DNA of 64,000 nucleotides. It comes from Neocallimastix lanati (nom. inval.) (lineage: Eukaryota > Neocallimastigomycota > Neocallimastigomycetes > Neocallimastigales > Neocallimastigaceae). Position numbers and translations under genes: made by a program. Below the pieces are notes generated by a model, which saw only the letters and a program-made list of their open reading frames with translations, did not search any database and had not been told where the DNA came from. Positions within the stretch are counted from its first letter, which is position 1; every line of letters starts with the position of its first letter. The stretch covers positions 359,501 to 423,500 of the forward strand of contig JACVTC010000144.1 of assembly GCA_016946835.1 (NCBI GenBank). The letters are read 5' to 3'. Of the stretch, positions 13,163 through 24,759 are shown piece by piece.

Positions 13163-13853
13163 GTTATTGTTATTTCTTAAAGAAAAATAAGAAATAAAAT
13201 AAAATAAAATATAGTATTTTGTGATGGTATTTGTTCATTTGATTCATTTTATTAACATTTCATTAGAAGAACAATAAATTTATATACATTTTTATTATTA
13301 TTATTTAATATTTATTAATTATGGTATTGTTAATATAAATTAATGTTAAATTATTATTTCTTAAAAATTATAATATATTTTAAGTAAGAAGAAATGTTTT
13401 ATTAATATAAAAATTATTAAAGATCAGTGAAAAATGTAATATAAATGAGTTATTGGTATTAATTTCAATATTAGTTAATGTTAGAACTTATTAATAAATA
13501 CTTATAAATGAATTATTAATATTTCATATAACAGTTATATTTTTCGTATATATAAATTATTTTATTTTAATATATATTTAAATTTTTAAATGAAATGATA
13601 CATCAATATTAATATATTAAGTAATTAGTAATAATTATTATATTTAAAGTTTAATTAAGTATATATATTAATTATTTTATTTACTTATTTATATATATAT
13701 ATTATTAATATGTTTCCAAAATAACAAATTAAATATAAATTTTATATCAAAAGAAATAGAATCAAAAATAATTTCAAAATATAAAATACTAAATATATTT
13801 ATTTACAGAGCAAAATTAAAATTTAACAATTCAAAAAAATAATAATAATAATA

Positions 13854-16682
13854 ATGAATTTAAAGTTAGTTACTATATTTATAACTTTGTTTTTATCATT
13901 AGTAAATGCTTTTGAAGTACCAGATAATGTTTTCATAAGTAATTTACATCGTCAATTTGAAGTTAGTACAGCTCTTGTTCGTGAAAATGTTGCAATTTCA
14001 GTCAAAGCTAAAGAAGATGATGTTAGTTATTTCTATTTATGCTATAAGAAAGAATTAATTCCACATATTTCTACAATGACAGCGTTTATTAAAGAGGATG
14101 AAGATAAAGTTCTTCATATCACTCAAAAAGATGATAACGATAGGTAAATAAAATAAAATAATTAAATATAATAAAATTTTTATTAATTAAAAAAATATAA
14201 CTTAAATTTGTATAGAAATATTATTCATATTGTTATAGTAATTTTTAATATGGTTTATGTATAAATAATAGTTATTTATTGTTGTTATTGTTAACTTTTT
14301 TTTTTTTTTTTTTAAACAAAGTGATTTAACTTATTTTAAGGTTGATTTGGAAGAACCACTTAAATCTGGTAATAGAGTAATTGTTAATGTTGGAGCTACA
14401 TACGTTAAAGTATTAAAACCATATCCAAAATACATTGAACAAAATGATGATCAATATGTTTTGTTTAAAACAAATGTTTATTATTTATCTCCATATAATG
14501 TTACTAAACAAAAAACTACATTCCTGTAATATTATTATTATTTTAAAATAATTATATATATATAAAATTTAATTAAATATAATTATTATTATTATTATTA
14601 TTATTATAATTATCATTTTACAATAGGATTGACGATACTATTAAATCTTATTCAGAGGAACCAGGACCTGTTAAAGAAGAAAAAGATAATGTATACTATG
14701 GTCCATATGAAGATATTAAACCAGGAACTGAAAAAATTGTTTCTCTTCATTATAAATTAAAAGATAGATTAATTCATTTTGAAAAAATTGAAAGAACTAT
14801 TGAAATTTCACATTGGTGCCACACTGTTAGTTATAAGGAAGATCTAATTGTTCATAATGATGGTTCAGAGTAAATATGAAATATTATTAATTTTATAATT
14901 TTTATAGTTATAGATATTGTTTGTTTTTTTTTTTAAAAAAAAAAAAAAATAAATAAATAATAATATATAAAAATGTTTATTATTTATTACTATTATTATT
15001 ATTATTATGTAAAACAAAAGTGTTTTTTGTTTTTTATTATTATATTCTCAAGATATTTTATATTATTAGAATAAATATTATAATTTTTTTTTTTTTTTTT
15101 GTTTTTTTTTTTTTTTTTTTTTTGTTTTGTTTTGTTTTATTTTGTTTTTATTTTTATTACTTATTCGTTTATTTATTTTTTTATATTAAATTTTATTATT
15201 AAAGATTAAAGAATAATTTCAATAGAATCGCTTTCCAAAAATCTCAATTTTATACTGAAACTCCATCATCAGTTAAAGATATGATTTTTATACTTCCTCC
15301 AAGAGCAGAAGATATTTTCTTTGTTGATACTATTGGAAATGTTTCTACTTCCGCATATCATAAAGATAATACAAGAACATTATTACAAGTTTTACCAAGA
15401 TATCCATTATTTGGTGGATGGAAATATACATGGAGTCAAGGTTACAACAATCCATTAGACGGAAATGTTAAATATAATTCAAAATTAAAGAAATACATTT
15501 TCCAAGCTCCAATTTTATTATCATTAAAGAATGTTCCAATTGATCATTTTAAACTTAATGTTATTTTACCAGAAGGTGTCAGAAATGTTGATGTTCACCT
15601 TCCATATTCTTTTGATTCTGACAAAAGAAAAATGACTTATTCTTATTTAGATACAACTGGAAGACCAACAATTGTTTTAGAAAAGGATAATGTTTGTGAT
15701 GATCATTACCAATATTTCCAGGTAAATTTATATTTTTAAATTATATAATTTACGAAATCAATATTTATACTTAATTTGTTTTTATAATAATAAATTATAT
15801 TATTATCATAACATATATATATATATTATTTATTTATATTAATAAATTATATTAATATTTTAATTTATTTTATGTTTTATATTATTTTATTTTATTTATA
15901 TATAATATAAATATATATATTTTTATTTTTATATATATTACATATGTATATTAGATTTCTTACAGTTTACCATTCTATTTCACAATTCAAAAACCATTAG
16001 TTGTTGCCTTTGTTATTTTCACTTTATTTGTAATTTCAATGGTTTGGACTAGAATAGATTTAAGTATTGTTAAGGTAAATTTAATATATATATATATATA
16101 TATATTATTTTTTACTATTTTATATTTAATTTATTGTTACAATAGTCGTAACAATAATTTATAGATTAAATAAGTGATTATTAATTAATAATATGATAAA
16201 ATTCATTATAATTAAAGGATCCAAGAGCTGATCTTCATGATCTTGCTGTTTCATATTGGGAATCTGTGGCTGGTGATACTAGTACTGCTCAAAAAGTTTT
16301 ATCAAAACTTATTAGTGTTAATGAAACATATATTCAAACTAGAGATGAAGAAGCTTACAAATCATCTGTTGAAAATGTTTATATAAAATTAGAAGAATCA
16401 ATTAACGCTTTAAATAAAACTCAAGATCTTTTGAAAGATATTGAACAAAATCAATTAGTTAAAAATATTAAGAAATTAACAGATTTGATAGAAGATAAGA
16501 AAAATAAAATTAATGAAAAGGGTAAGAGAGTGCTTAATGCTAGAATGCGTATTGAAAGAATGGATTCAGAAGCTAAAGGAGCTGCCGAAATGGAATTATT
16601 AAAGAGAGAAGAAGCTTTTGATCAAGAAATTAAAGATATAGATAGTAATATAGAATCTATTGTTAATACACAAATTTTATAA
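13854..16682 (+). CDS. OST1: Ribophorin I, oligosaccharyltransferase subunit 1, 6 exons
   Basis: Non-catalytic subunit of the ER complex that transfers glycan to Asn of nascent secretory proteins. Exons 13854-14143, 14322-14525, 14627-14869, 15205-15721, 15955-16074 and 16218-16682 give 612 aa. A signal peptide covers residues 1-19. The lumenal part has the family features SGNRVIVNVGATYVKVLKPYPKYI split as in ribophorins, ISHWCHTVSYKEDLIVHNDGS, ILPPRAEDIFFVDTIGNVSTS, LLQVLPRYPLFGGWKYTWSQGYN and the end LPFYF. One membrane segment lies at about 425-448 (VVAFVIFTLFVISMVW). Residues 459-612 form a cytosolic, Lys/Glu-rich, coiled-coil tail (DPRADLHDLAVSYWESV onward). That long tail matches animal and plant ribophorin I and is absent from the shorter yeast Ost1. 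The start gives the only full signal peptide. Confidence 0.95.
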
Positions 16683-16782
16683 GTTTAAATTCATTTTTAA
16701 TTTTATTTAATTTTATTTTTTTTGAAATATATATATATATATTAATTATTAAAAATTAATTATTTAAACAATATTTAGCCCA

Positions 16783-16839
<57 letters not shown>

Positions 16840-17270
16840 AAAAAGAAAAAAGAAAAAAAGAAAAAAAGAAAAGAAAAATAAAATAATAATAAAATAACAA
16901 TCTCATCAATTTATTTTAATAACAAATAATATAAATATAATAAATATAAATTTAAAAGAAAATGATATTAAATAAATATTAAATAATAATAATACTAATA
17001 ATAAATAGAAAATAAATAAAATTAATAAATAAAATTAAAATATAAATTATTAAAAAAAAAAAAAAAAATGAAATAAAATTAAATAAATAAAGAATTAAAA
17101 ATAAAAAAAAAAAAAATGCATCTAAGAAGAATTAAATTTTATAAAAATAATAAATTGGAAAAAAATATATATAAGTATGTTTATTATTCATGTTTTATAT
17201 TTATTTAATTTATATACAAAAGTTTTTTTTCTATTTTTTTTTTTTTTTAATTGAAATTTTAGATTTTGAA
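16683..17270. other. A-rich intergenic spacer
   Basis: No gene. It holds the OST1 3' end, then a poly-A tract of about 45 bases followed by AAAAAG-type repeats (about 16789-16880) and further A-rich sequence up to the target duplication of the first MULE. Confidence 0.6.
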
Positions 17271-19725
17271 TTTAGAATCGGATGTGAAGCATTTCGACAT
17301 AATTTATGTATAATCAGCATAAATATTTGTACAATGAGTATAAATTATGTAATACGCCACAACTTTCAACGTATATTTTTATTTATTGTATTTTAGCATT
17401 AAAAAAATAAAATAAAAACTAAAAAAAATAATAAATAAAAGAATAAATAAGTTTTCTGTTAAGAATTTTATTTTATTTTTATTTATTTTCAATTATTTAA
17501 TTTTCATTTTATTATTATATTTTATTATTAAATATTTAATATTTTATTATTAAATTAATTAAATAATAAAATAAAATTTATTTTAGTATTAAATATTTAT
17601 TATTAATAAAATTTAAATATTGATATTGATATTAATAAAATATAATGATATTGATATTAATAAAATATATTGATATTGATATTAATATAATTTAAACTAT
17701 ATATATTCTAGTTAATTATTATTATTTATAAATTTAGAGCTTGTATAATTCTAATAAGCATTTATACCATAAATCAATGATATCATTTTTATCACATTTT
17801 TTATCAATTAATTCGGATTCCTTTTTTTTGTATTTTTTAATTAAATCATTGATTTCATCAGTTTTTGTTAATATTCTTTTTTTTTTTTTTTTTTTTTTCA
17901 AACTAATTCAATTTTCCTTTTGCAATTATTGTAAGATAAAGATTCTTCTCTTTTTAAATGATAAATCAATTCATAGAAAGAAGGTTTTTAGTAAAACAAT
18001 TTTTTTAAGTAATTGTTAAAAAATTCTGAAGCATTATTTGTTATGTGGTTTATATCGTTATAATAATTCCAATATTGAATATCATATTTTTATAAATAAG
18101 TCTTATTAAAATATTCCAAAAAATTTAAAAAATGGAAATAATTATATATTTGACATATAATTTTAATATAATTATAAATATCAAATATATATTCAGGATT
18201 TATAAAAGGAAAATTTGTAATAGCTTTATAAAACAAATAAATTTTATGATTACTTTCAACTTCATTATAACATAATTATTTTTTTTGAACTTCTAACGAT
18301 CTTTTATAATGCCATACACAATATTTAATAGTAATATTAGGAAATATTTTAATGGCAGCATTGGATATACCTTTTTCAAAATCACAATGCAAAATTTTTG
18401 GTGTAACTATAATATTATTATTATATTTACTTGTATTCTTTTTTAATTCTTCAAATGACAGTTCATAGGTTGCTTGTTCTTTATTATTTAATATAGATAG
18501 TGATGTAATGTAAAACCTATTTATTTCTGGAGCATATATTCTTTTTATAAACACTTGATAACCAAATATTGGTGCAATATAAAATGTACCATCAGCAAAC
18601 ATATTTTTGTTGTATTTAATAAACAATTCTGTTTGGAATGGTGATTGAAAAATTATAATATTAGAATTTTTGAATATCATAAAATTTTCATCTCTTTCGT
18701 TTATATAATATTCAGATTCATCTGGAATTTCATTAAATTTTGATATATCAGGAGGTAGTTGTTTTTTTATATATCTTGATATTTGAGATTTAATTGAATT
18801 ATATTCAGGGCATATCAATCCAATTTCTTCAGATATTTCATTATATATATGTTTTGGATTTATATCAAATGGGATTGAGGTTTTTCTAATTTCATTTTTC
18901 ATTTTATGTTTTACTATTGATACAGATACATCATATTCTTTTCCTGGATGAGTATGTTTGTTTTCATATTTTCTTACTTTATTATTATCATTTAGAATAA
19001 TGTATGATTTACATTTTTTAACGGTTTTATATTCAGTACATTTGAATAATTTTGTACTATTCGTTATATACCTTAAATTAAATTTATATTTTTTGTTTAC
19101 AATGATTTGGTTTTTTTCTTTATTAGTTTCACTTATTTCTAATTGATCATCCATTTATTATAAATATTTTAAATTAAAAGTTTTATTTTTTAATTTTTTT
19201 TTTTTTAATCTATTTTTTTTATCTTATATTTTTACTCTTTTTTTTTTTTTTATTTTAAATTAAAAGTTTTATTTTTAAATTTTTTTGTTTTAATCTATAT
19301 TTTTTTTCTTATATTTTTATTTTTATTTTTTTTATTTTTTATTTTACTATATTATTTATTTTTTTTATTTTTATTATAATCTATTTTTTTTATATTATAT
19401 TTTTATTCCTTTTTTTTTTTTTTTTCTTTATTTTATTTCAAATTAAAAGTTTTATTTTTTAATTTTTTTGTTTTAATCTACATTTTTTATCTTATATTTT
19501 TATTTTTTATTTTTTATTTTTTATTTTTTATTTTTTATTTTACTTTATTATTTATTTTTTTTTTATTTTTATTTTACTTTATTATTTATTTTTTTTATTT
19601 TTATTTTATTTTATTATAAAAAATTTAACCCTATCCTATTCATTTATTTTTATAAGCCACATTGTAATACATGAATAAATGATTTAACATAAATTATGTC
19701 GAAATGCAATACTCCCTTTAGAATC
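17271..19725 (-). mobile_element. Mutator-like DNA transposon (MULE copy 1) with 9-bp TSD
   Basis: The element spans 17280-19716 (2437 bp). It is flanked by exact 9-bp target duplications TTTAGAATC at 17271-17279 and 19717-19725. The left end reads GGATGTGAAGCATTTCG and the right end, inverted, GGGAGTATTGCATTTCG; both continue identically with ACATAATTTATGT. The interior encodes a MULE transposase on the minus strand (now broken) and contains ttgatattgatattaa repeats near 17610-17690. A 9-bp duplication with end motif GCATTTCG fits Mutator superfamily behaviour. The exact duplication implies that no rearrangement has occurred since insertion. Confidence 0.92.
17740..19154 (-). pseudogene. MULE transposase (copy 1), broken
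   Basis: The open part runs 19154-18276 (292 aa). Residues about 20-75 form a FLYWCH-like zinc finger (YKFNLRY, FKCTEYKTVKKC, ENKHTH). The MULE catalytic core follows, with FADGTF (first Asp), HCDFEKGI (second Asp) and CVWHYKRSL. A stop/frameshift in an A-run ends the frame at 18276. Beyond it, shifted frames still read CYNEVESNHKIYLFYKAI, YWNYYNDINHITNNASEFF and KPSFYELIYHLKREE, interrupted by several stops. The gene is therefore a full-length but dead transposase. It is related to three other copies in this window and is the most divergent of them. Confidence 0.9.
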
Positions 19726-20127
19726 CAAATTTATGTTAAAAATACATATAAATTGTATATATGTATATATAATACATTTCAAAAAAATTTCATAGGGTTT
19801 TTGATGATCATTAACTTTTTTTTTTAGATTATTTTAAATATCAAATTTTTATGTAAATTATTTTAATTAACGTAAATTATTTTAATTAAAATTAAAATTT
19901 AAGACCTAAATCATTTTTCATTAAAAAATATTTTTAGTTTAAAAAATTTTTATGGGACATAAATTTTGATTTTAAATTAATTGGTGGATATGTCCTGAAT
20001 TATTTTAACAAAAAATGTTAAAATATATCTTTAAAATTATGAATTATTAAATATTATATTAACAAAAAGTATTAAAATATTTTTTTTTCAAAATTAAATA
20101 TTATTAAATATTATTAAATATTTAATC

Positions 20128-20214
20128 AAATATCTCTTTAAAATTAAATATTATTAAATATTATTTCATTATTTTAAATAATATTTAATAATATTTAATT
20201 TTAAAGAGATATTT
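20128..20214. repeat. Foldback element, 39-bp perfect arms, 9-nt loop
   Basis: Arms 20128-20166 and 20176-20214 are exact reverse complements (each contains atctctttaaaattaaata) with loop cattatttt. This is the longest perfect foldback noted between genes here. It may be a MITE-like element or the product of template-switch replication. Confidence 0.82.
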
Positions 20215-20339
20215 AACAAAAATATTAAAATACATCTTAAATAATAAAATTAACATATTTAACTCAATTTCAGTTTAATATTAACATATAAAAATTTCAT
20301 AAGATTTTTATTTTATTAATATTAAAGGGAAATTTACAT

Positions 20340-20612
20340 TATTATACCGAAATCTTTCTGACGTTTATGCATTTTCCAAGTGAGCTAGTACATATCTCTT
20401 TGGGTTAGGTTATACTGGCTTCGCTTCATGTGAAAGTTAGAAACCGAGAAAAAGCGTATTAAAAAATTCTCAGTAATAATGTGCATGTCAGAGCGCCAAT
20501 GCTGAATACTCAGGGACATTATCTTGCGAAACCATACAAAAGTGTTGTGATTACCATAATATTCCTACGGCCCTTGTGGGGGAGCTGAAACAAAAGGCCA
20601 CATTTGAAATAA
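20340..20612. other. GC-rich segment ending in poly-A; candidate SINE/LINE tail or ncRNA
   Basis: About 250 bp (roughly 20360-20605) has clearly higher GC than its surroundings, for example ctacggcccttgtggggg, and ends with ggccacatttgaaat followed by about 16 A. On the plus strand the longest frame is interrupted (KILSNNVHVRAPMLNTQ is the best stretch), so coding is doubtful. A 3' poly-A abutting a compositionally foreign block suggests a retroposed RNA, a 5'-truncated LINE tail or a SINE. I looked for 5S, U1, U2, U4, U5 and U6 signatures and saw none; SRP RNA is not convincing. Confidence 0.45.
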
Positions 20613-20627
20613 AAAAAAAAAAAAAAC

Positions 20628-20700
20628 TACACAAAAAATTTTTATTTGTTAATAAAATAAATTTACACAAAAAATTTTTATTTGTTAATAAAATAAATTT
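20628..20700. repeat. 36-bp tandem duplication
   Basis: A unit beginning tacacaaaaaatttttattt occurs twice in a row directly after the poly-A of the preceding segment. It may be an insertion-associated duplication. Confidence 0.8.
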
Positions 20701-21786
20701 AAATATAATTATATAGTAAGGAATCTTTTATTAAAAATTATAATAATAAACATATAAATATATATATATATATATATAATTATTATATATAATATTAGTT
20801 TTCAAAAATATTTTATATAATTTAAATTATATTTAGTTTTCAAAAATATTTTATATAATTTAAATTATATTTTATAATCACAATCCAAAAAAAAAAAAAA
20901 ATATTTATTATTAGGACCTTTCTTTTTTAATAAATTGTTTTATGGCTTTTTTTTTTTTTTGTTTATAATTTAAATTATATTTTGTAATCCTTACAAAATT
21001 GTTTTTTCTATTTTTCTATTTTTATTTTTTAGTAAACCTTTAATTACTAATAATAATAATAATAATAAAAAAATATAAATATAAATTTATTAAATGAGTA
21101 AATATAAAATTTTTGTATAGATATATATGTTAAAATAATTAATAAGTGATATGAAATGGGTATGAAAGAAATTATTTTTGGAATATTTAAATTATATTAA
21201 ATGGTTATATATATGAAATTATTTTTGGAATAATTAATATAAATAAATTTTTAAAAATTTATTATTTTTTCATATATAAAATTTAATAATAATTATAATT
21301 CTTTTATCCACCAAAATGAAAGTAGAATTAAATTACATTTAATTTCCAGTTTAAAAATAATATAATATAAATAAAATTGATTAATGAAAAAAATACCATT
21401 TTTATTAATAATAATATTAATCTATAAATAATAGTAATTATAATAAATTTTTAGTTTACAAGGTGGTTTATTATTTTTTTATTATTTACTATTAATACAA
21501 AATATCTTTATTAAAATAAAATAAAAAAAAAAATGTATAAATATTTTAAAATTTTTTTTTTTTTTTTGATTATTCAAATTATTTATAAATTTCATTATTG
21601 TTTTAATAAATAATTTTTAAATATATAGATACCATTAAAAATAGATACCATAGAATTAAATAATTATTATTATATATCATTTTTGTATTGAAAAAGATTT
21701 ATATTTATTGTTTAATAAATAAAATTTTTATAGATATACTGATTTATATTTAAAAAAAAAAATAATTATCATAATTTAAGAACAAA

Positions 21787-22599
21787 ATGAAATTTCAACA
21801 AATTATTCCATTAACTATTTCTTTAGCCACTTCTGTTTCTCTCGTGGCTGGTCAAAATTTTTGTTCAAATGTCTATCATTCCGGTCAGAGTGTTACAGAA
21901 TATTATAATAAAGTAGGATCCATTGGAGGAATTAACTATGAATTATGGGCTGATAGTGGTAGTAACAGTGCTACCTTCTATTCAGATGGTTCATTCACTT
22001 GTTCTTTCAGAAATGCAAAAGATTATTTATGTCGTACTGGTCTTTCCTTCGATAGTACTAAAAAGCATAATCAAATTGGACATATGTATGCAGATTTTAA
22101 AATTATTAAGAAAAATATTTCGAATGTAGATTATTCATTTGTTGGTGTTTATGGATGGACTAGAAATCCTCTTATAGAATATTATATTGTTGATAATTGG
22201 CTTAGTCCATATCGTCCAGGGGATTGGGTTGGAAATAAGAAGCGTGGTGATTTTGTTATTGATGGAGCAGTATATACTGTCTATGAAAACAGTCGTTATG
22301 GACCATCGATTGATGGTGATACTCAATTCAAACAATACTTTAGTATTCGTCAAACACCACGTGATTGTGGTACTATTGATATCACGGCCCATTTCCAACA
22401 ATGGGAAAAGCTTGGAATGATGATGGGAAATTTACATGAAGCCAAGATTTTAGGAGAAGCTGGTAGTAATGGATACGGTACCAGTGGTACAGCAGATTTC
22501 CCATATGCCAAAGTCTATATTGGATCTGGCAATAATGGAGCTAATTATGCAGCTTATAGTAACAATAATAATAATAACTACAATAATTACAATAATAAT

Positions 22600-22639
<40 letters not shown>

Positions 22640-22722
22640 GTTGGAATTCATGGAATAATTGGAATCCATGGAATAACTGGAACAACAATAACTACAATAA
22701 CAATTGGCACAACTGGTGGTAA
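21787..22722 (+). CDS. Secreted GH11 endo-1,4-beta-xylanase with Asn/Trp-rich tail
   Basis: Hydrolyses internal beta-1,4 bonds of xylan outside the cell, by the retaining mechanism. Single exon of 311 aa; signal peptide about 1-22 (ending VAGQ), with the ATG after aagaacaaa. The GH11 jelly roll covers about 40-246. The nucleophile is Glu131 in WTRNPLIEYYIVDNW, and the acid/base is Glu224 in AKILGEAGSNGYGTSGTADF, a form typical of rumen fungal xylanases. Other family strings are YGWTRNPL, SIRQTPRDCGTIDIT and HFQQWEKLGM. Residues from about 246 are low complexity: an Asn/Tyr run encoded by AAT repeats, then WNSWNNWNPWNNW and WHNWW. No dockerin follows, so the enzyme should be free rather than cellulosomal unless the tail itself is an anchor. 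Family identity is firm; the tail's role is unknown. Confidence 0.93.
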
Positions 22723-24170
22723 ATTAATTAATTATAATTAATTATAATTAATTTACCTAATTACATATTGAAATTAATTCGATAAAATATTATTTAAAAT
22801 TGTTATTATTAGTATCAATAATTAATTTATTATATACCTATGAAGAATAATTATTATAAAAGATATTTACTAATATTAAATATTACTATTATTTAAAATA
22901 ATAAATATATAAAAAAAAAAAAAAGATACCAAACTAGACTATTATATTATTATCATATTCAATAATGAAATGTTAAAATTATTAATGTAAAGTACGTTAA
23001 TAATCTGTTTATTTTATATAAGGTAATTTGAATTTATAAAGATCATGTGAAATACGATACTTATTAATATTTAATGACAAATAAACTTTATTTTTTTATT
23101 AGAAATATTAATATTTAATATATTATTAAATAATTTTATGTATAAAAAATTAAAAATAATAGAAAAAAAAATTTATTAATATTTAATGACAAATAAACTT
23201 TATTTTTTTATTAGAAATATTAATATTTAATATATTATTAAATAATTTTATGTATAAAAAATTAAAAATAATAGAAAAAAAAATTTATTAATAATTGATA
23301 ACGAATAATTGAAGTAGAAATTAATTAAAAAGATAAAAAAAAAAAAAAAAAAAAAAAAATAAAAAATAAGAATTTATTATTTACTTTTAAGAAAAAATAT
23401 TTTTATGTTGAATTGTCAATATTAATTTTTATCTTTTGTTTTTATTCATTTTAATATTTATGAATTATTTTTATTAGCTTAATTATATTATTTTTATTTA
23501 TATTAATGAATTGATTAGTTTTTGAAATGTATATAAAATATATAAAATTCTACTTATATATATTTTTATTTATTTTTTAGAATTAATGGTATTTACTATT
23601 AATTATTAAAGTATAATTTAAATAGCTAATAATTAAACTTTTAATTTAAAAAATAGCACCAATTGTTATTTAAAAAACATTTAAAAATTTTTTTATTTCC
23701 AAATGTTTAGATTAATCAAATTGTTAGTAATTATTAATATTAAACTGAAATTGACATTATTACACTAAAAATTTTTATTGATAATATAACAAATTTAACA
23801 AATTATGTAATATTTTTATATATGTAAAATTTTTATTTCATGATCTGATCTCACGTGATTATCATGCCATTAATGTCAACGTGATTGTATTTCAATTAAA
23901 CACGTGATATTATTATTTTTAAGATATGAAGAACATACATAGTTCAGATGTTAGTTTGTTAATAATGAATTTTATAATTGTTTTATACAATTATCTTCCT
24001 GACACTTAAACCGTATAACACTTTATTTAATTTCAAAAAAAACATTACCATAATTAGGGTCGTTTTGAGGAATTGATGTATAAATTGATTTATATAGATC
24101 AATATTATATATTGATTTTATGTTTAATTGAAATATATTCCAATGTAATTTTCGGCTATAGAAATGATAA
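22723..24170. other. Intergenic region with a 112-bp tandem duplication
   Basis: No intact gene. It holds the xylanase 3' end, a 112-bp duplication (23061-23284), a poly-A block near 23338-23360 and three CACGTG/AACGTG sites within 23850-23910. The last 150 bp may still belong to the copia remnant that follows, but I could not align it. Confidence 0.5.
23061..23284. repeat. 112-bp tandem duplication
   Basis: The block starting ttattaatatttaatgacaa is repeated almost exactly 112 bp later, including an internal tttttttattagaaatatta and an A-tract. Near identity implies a recent event. Confidence 0.85.
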
Positions 24171-24174
24171 AGTA

Positions 24175-24680
24175 TTAAATTATATATTTTAATATATTTT
24201 TAATATCCTTGGAATAGAAAACTTTTTCGAATGTAATTTTATATCCATTAATTATGCCATTAAATTTTCCAAATCCTTCAAATGTGCATGTAGATTTATT
24301 TATACATTTCATAGTAAAATATATATATATATATTTTTGTAAAATTTTCCAAGATAGAAATATCATTTATGATATGTTCGCTGGATACTGTATCATGAAT
24401 CCAAAATATGGTTTTAGCCATAGAGTTAACATATATATTTAGAAATATAATTTTCTAATAGAGTATTTGCATTTTAAGTTTGAAAAACAGTATCTTCTTT
24501 CAATTTTTTTTTGGTTTATTTATTATGTGATTGCATTTAGTATAGCATTATTCAAAGTTATATCTAACTTGTTTCAAAAATTTGACTTAGATCCGTTATT
24601 AATGTTGAGTCGTCCGATAATATCAATGTCCATTCGGTTATCAGATCATAGCTTTGTTCACTGTCAATGGAGATATATGT
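24175..24680 (-). pseudogene. Ty1/copia gag-protease remnant
   Basis: On the minus strand 24670-24570 reads SEQSYDLITEWTLILSDD followed by STLITDLSQIFETS, which looks like copia Gag. Next, 24425-24310 reads IFWIHDTVSSEHIINDISIL, the copia protease site in the form D-T-V-S-S. After a frameshift in a TA repeat, 24318-24175 reads MKCINKSTCTFEGFGKFNG and then GYKITFEKVFYSKDIKNIL, the strands following the copia protease site. Stops and shifts throughout make it dead. No integrase, RT or LTR is recognised here. Confidence 0.7.
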
Positions 24681-24689
24681 AGGAACGTA

Positions 24690-24745
24690 TAGGGAATACA
24701 GCCCCAGGCAGACATGTAACGACATGTGGAGGGGCGACGCTGTAC
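24690..24745. other. GC-rich stem-loop just upstream of the copia gag remnant
   Basis: The outer arms tacagc and gctgta, then gcccc and ggggc, and an inner acatgt-aacg-acatgt hairpin can pair in nested order, giving a compact structure in otherwise very AT-rich DNA. In the orientation of the retroelement it precedes Gag, where leader or packaging structures lie. The minus strand about 20 bases further upstream has TGGTATACTA, which resembles a tRNA-primed binding site start only weakly. Confidence 0.5.
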
Positions 24746-24759
24746 TAGTATTAGTATAC

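Larger units (their letters stand above)
9250..13853. other. Long intergenic region with repeats and one gene relic
   Basis: About 4.6 kb without an intact gene. It contains an ATT array (9397-9481), two long palindromes (9901-9954, 11481-11522), a TTTA-type array (11230-11430), another ATT array near 13110-13165 and a decayed coding fragment at 12130-12450. The remainder is A/T-tract sequence. The left end is upstream of PFK and the right end upstream of OST1, so both promoters lie here. Confidence 0.55.
19726..21786. other. Intergenic region upstream of the xylanase
   Basis: No ORF. It contains a 39-bp-arm foldback (20128-20214), a GC-richer segment ending in poly-A (20340-20612), a 36-bp tandem duplication (20628-20700) and a 39-40-bp tandem duplication of agttttcaaaaatatttta-type sequence (about 20796-20874). 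The right end should hold the xylanase promoter. Confidence 0.55.

Noticed and set aside
20340-20612. 5S rRNA, spliceosomal snRNA or SRP RNA
   Set aside because: The diagnostic internal promoter, Sm-site or helix-8 sequences I know are not present; kept only as an unassigned GC-rich block.
22135-22741. Open frames on both strands inside the xylanase gene
   Set aside because: They overlap the GH11 domain in other frames and have no signal of their own; the GH11 frame explains the sequence.
23850-23910. Cluster of CACGTG-type sites as a regulatory module
   Set aside because: Three related hexamers within 60 bp are suggestive, but no nearby start codon uses them and they may belong to retroelement debris.
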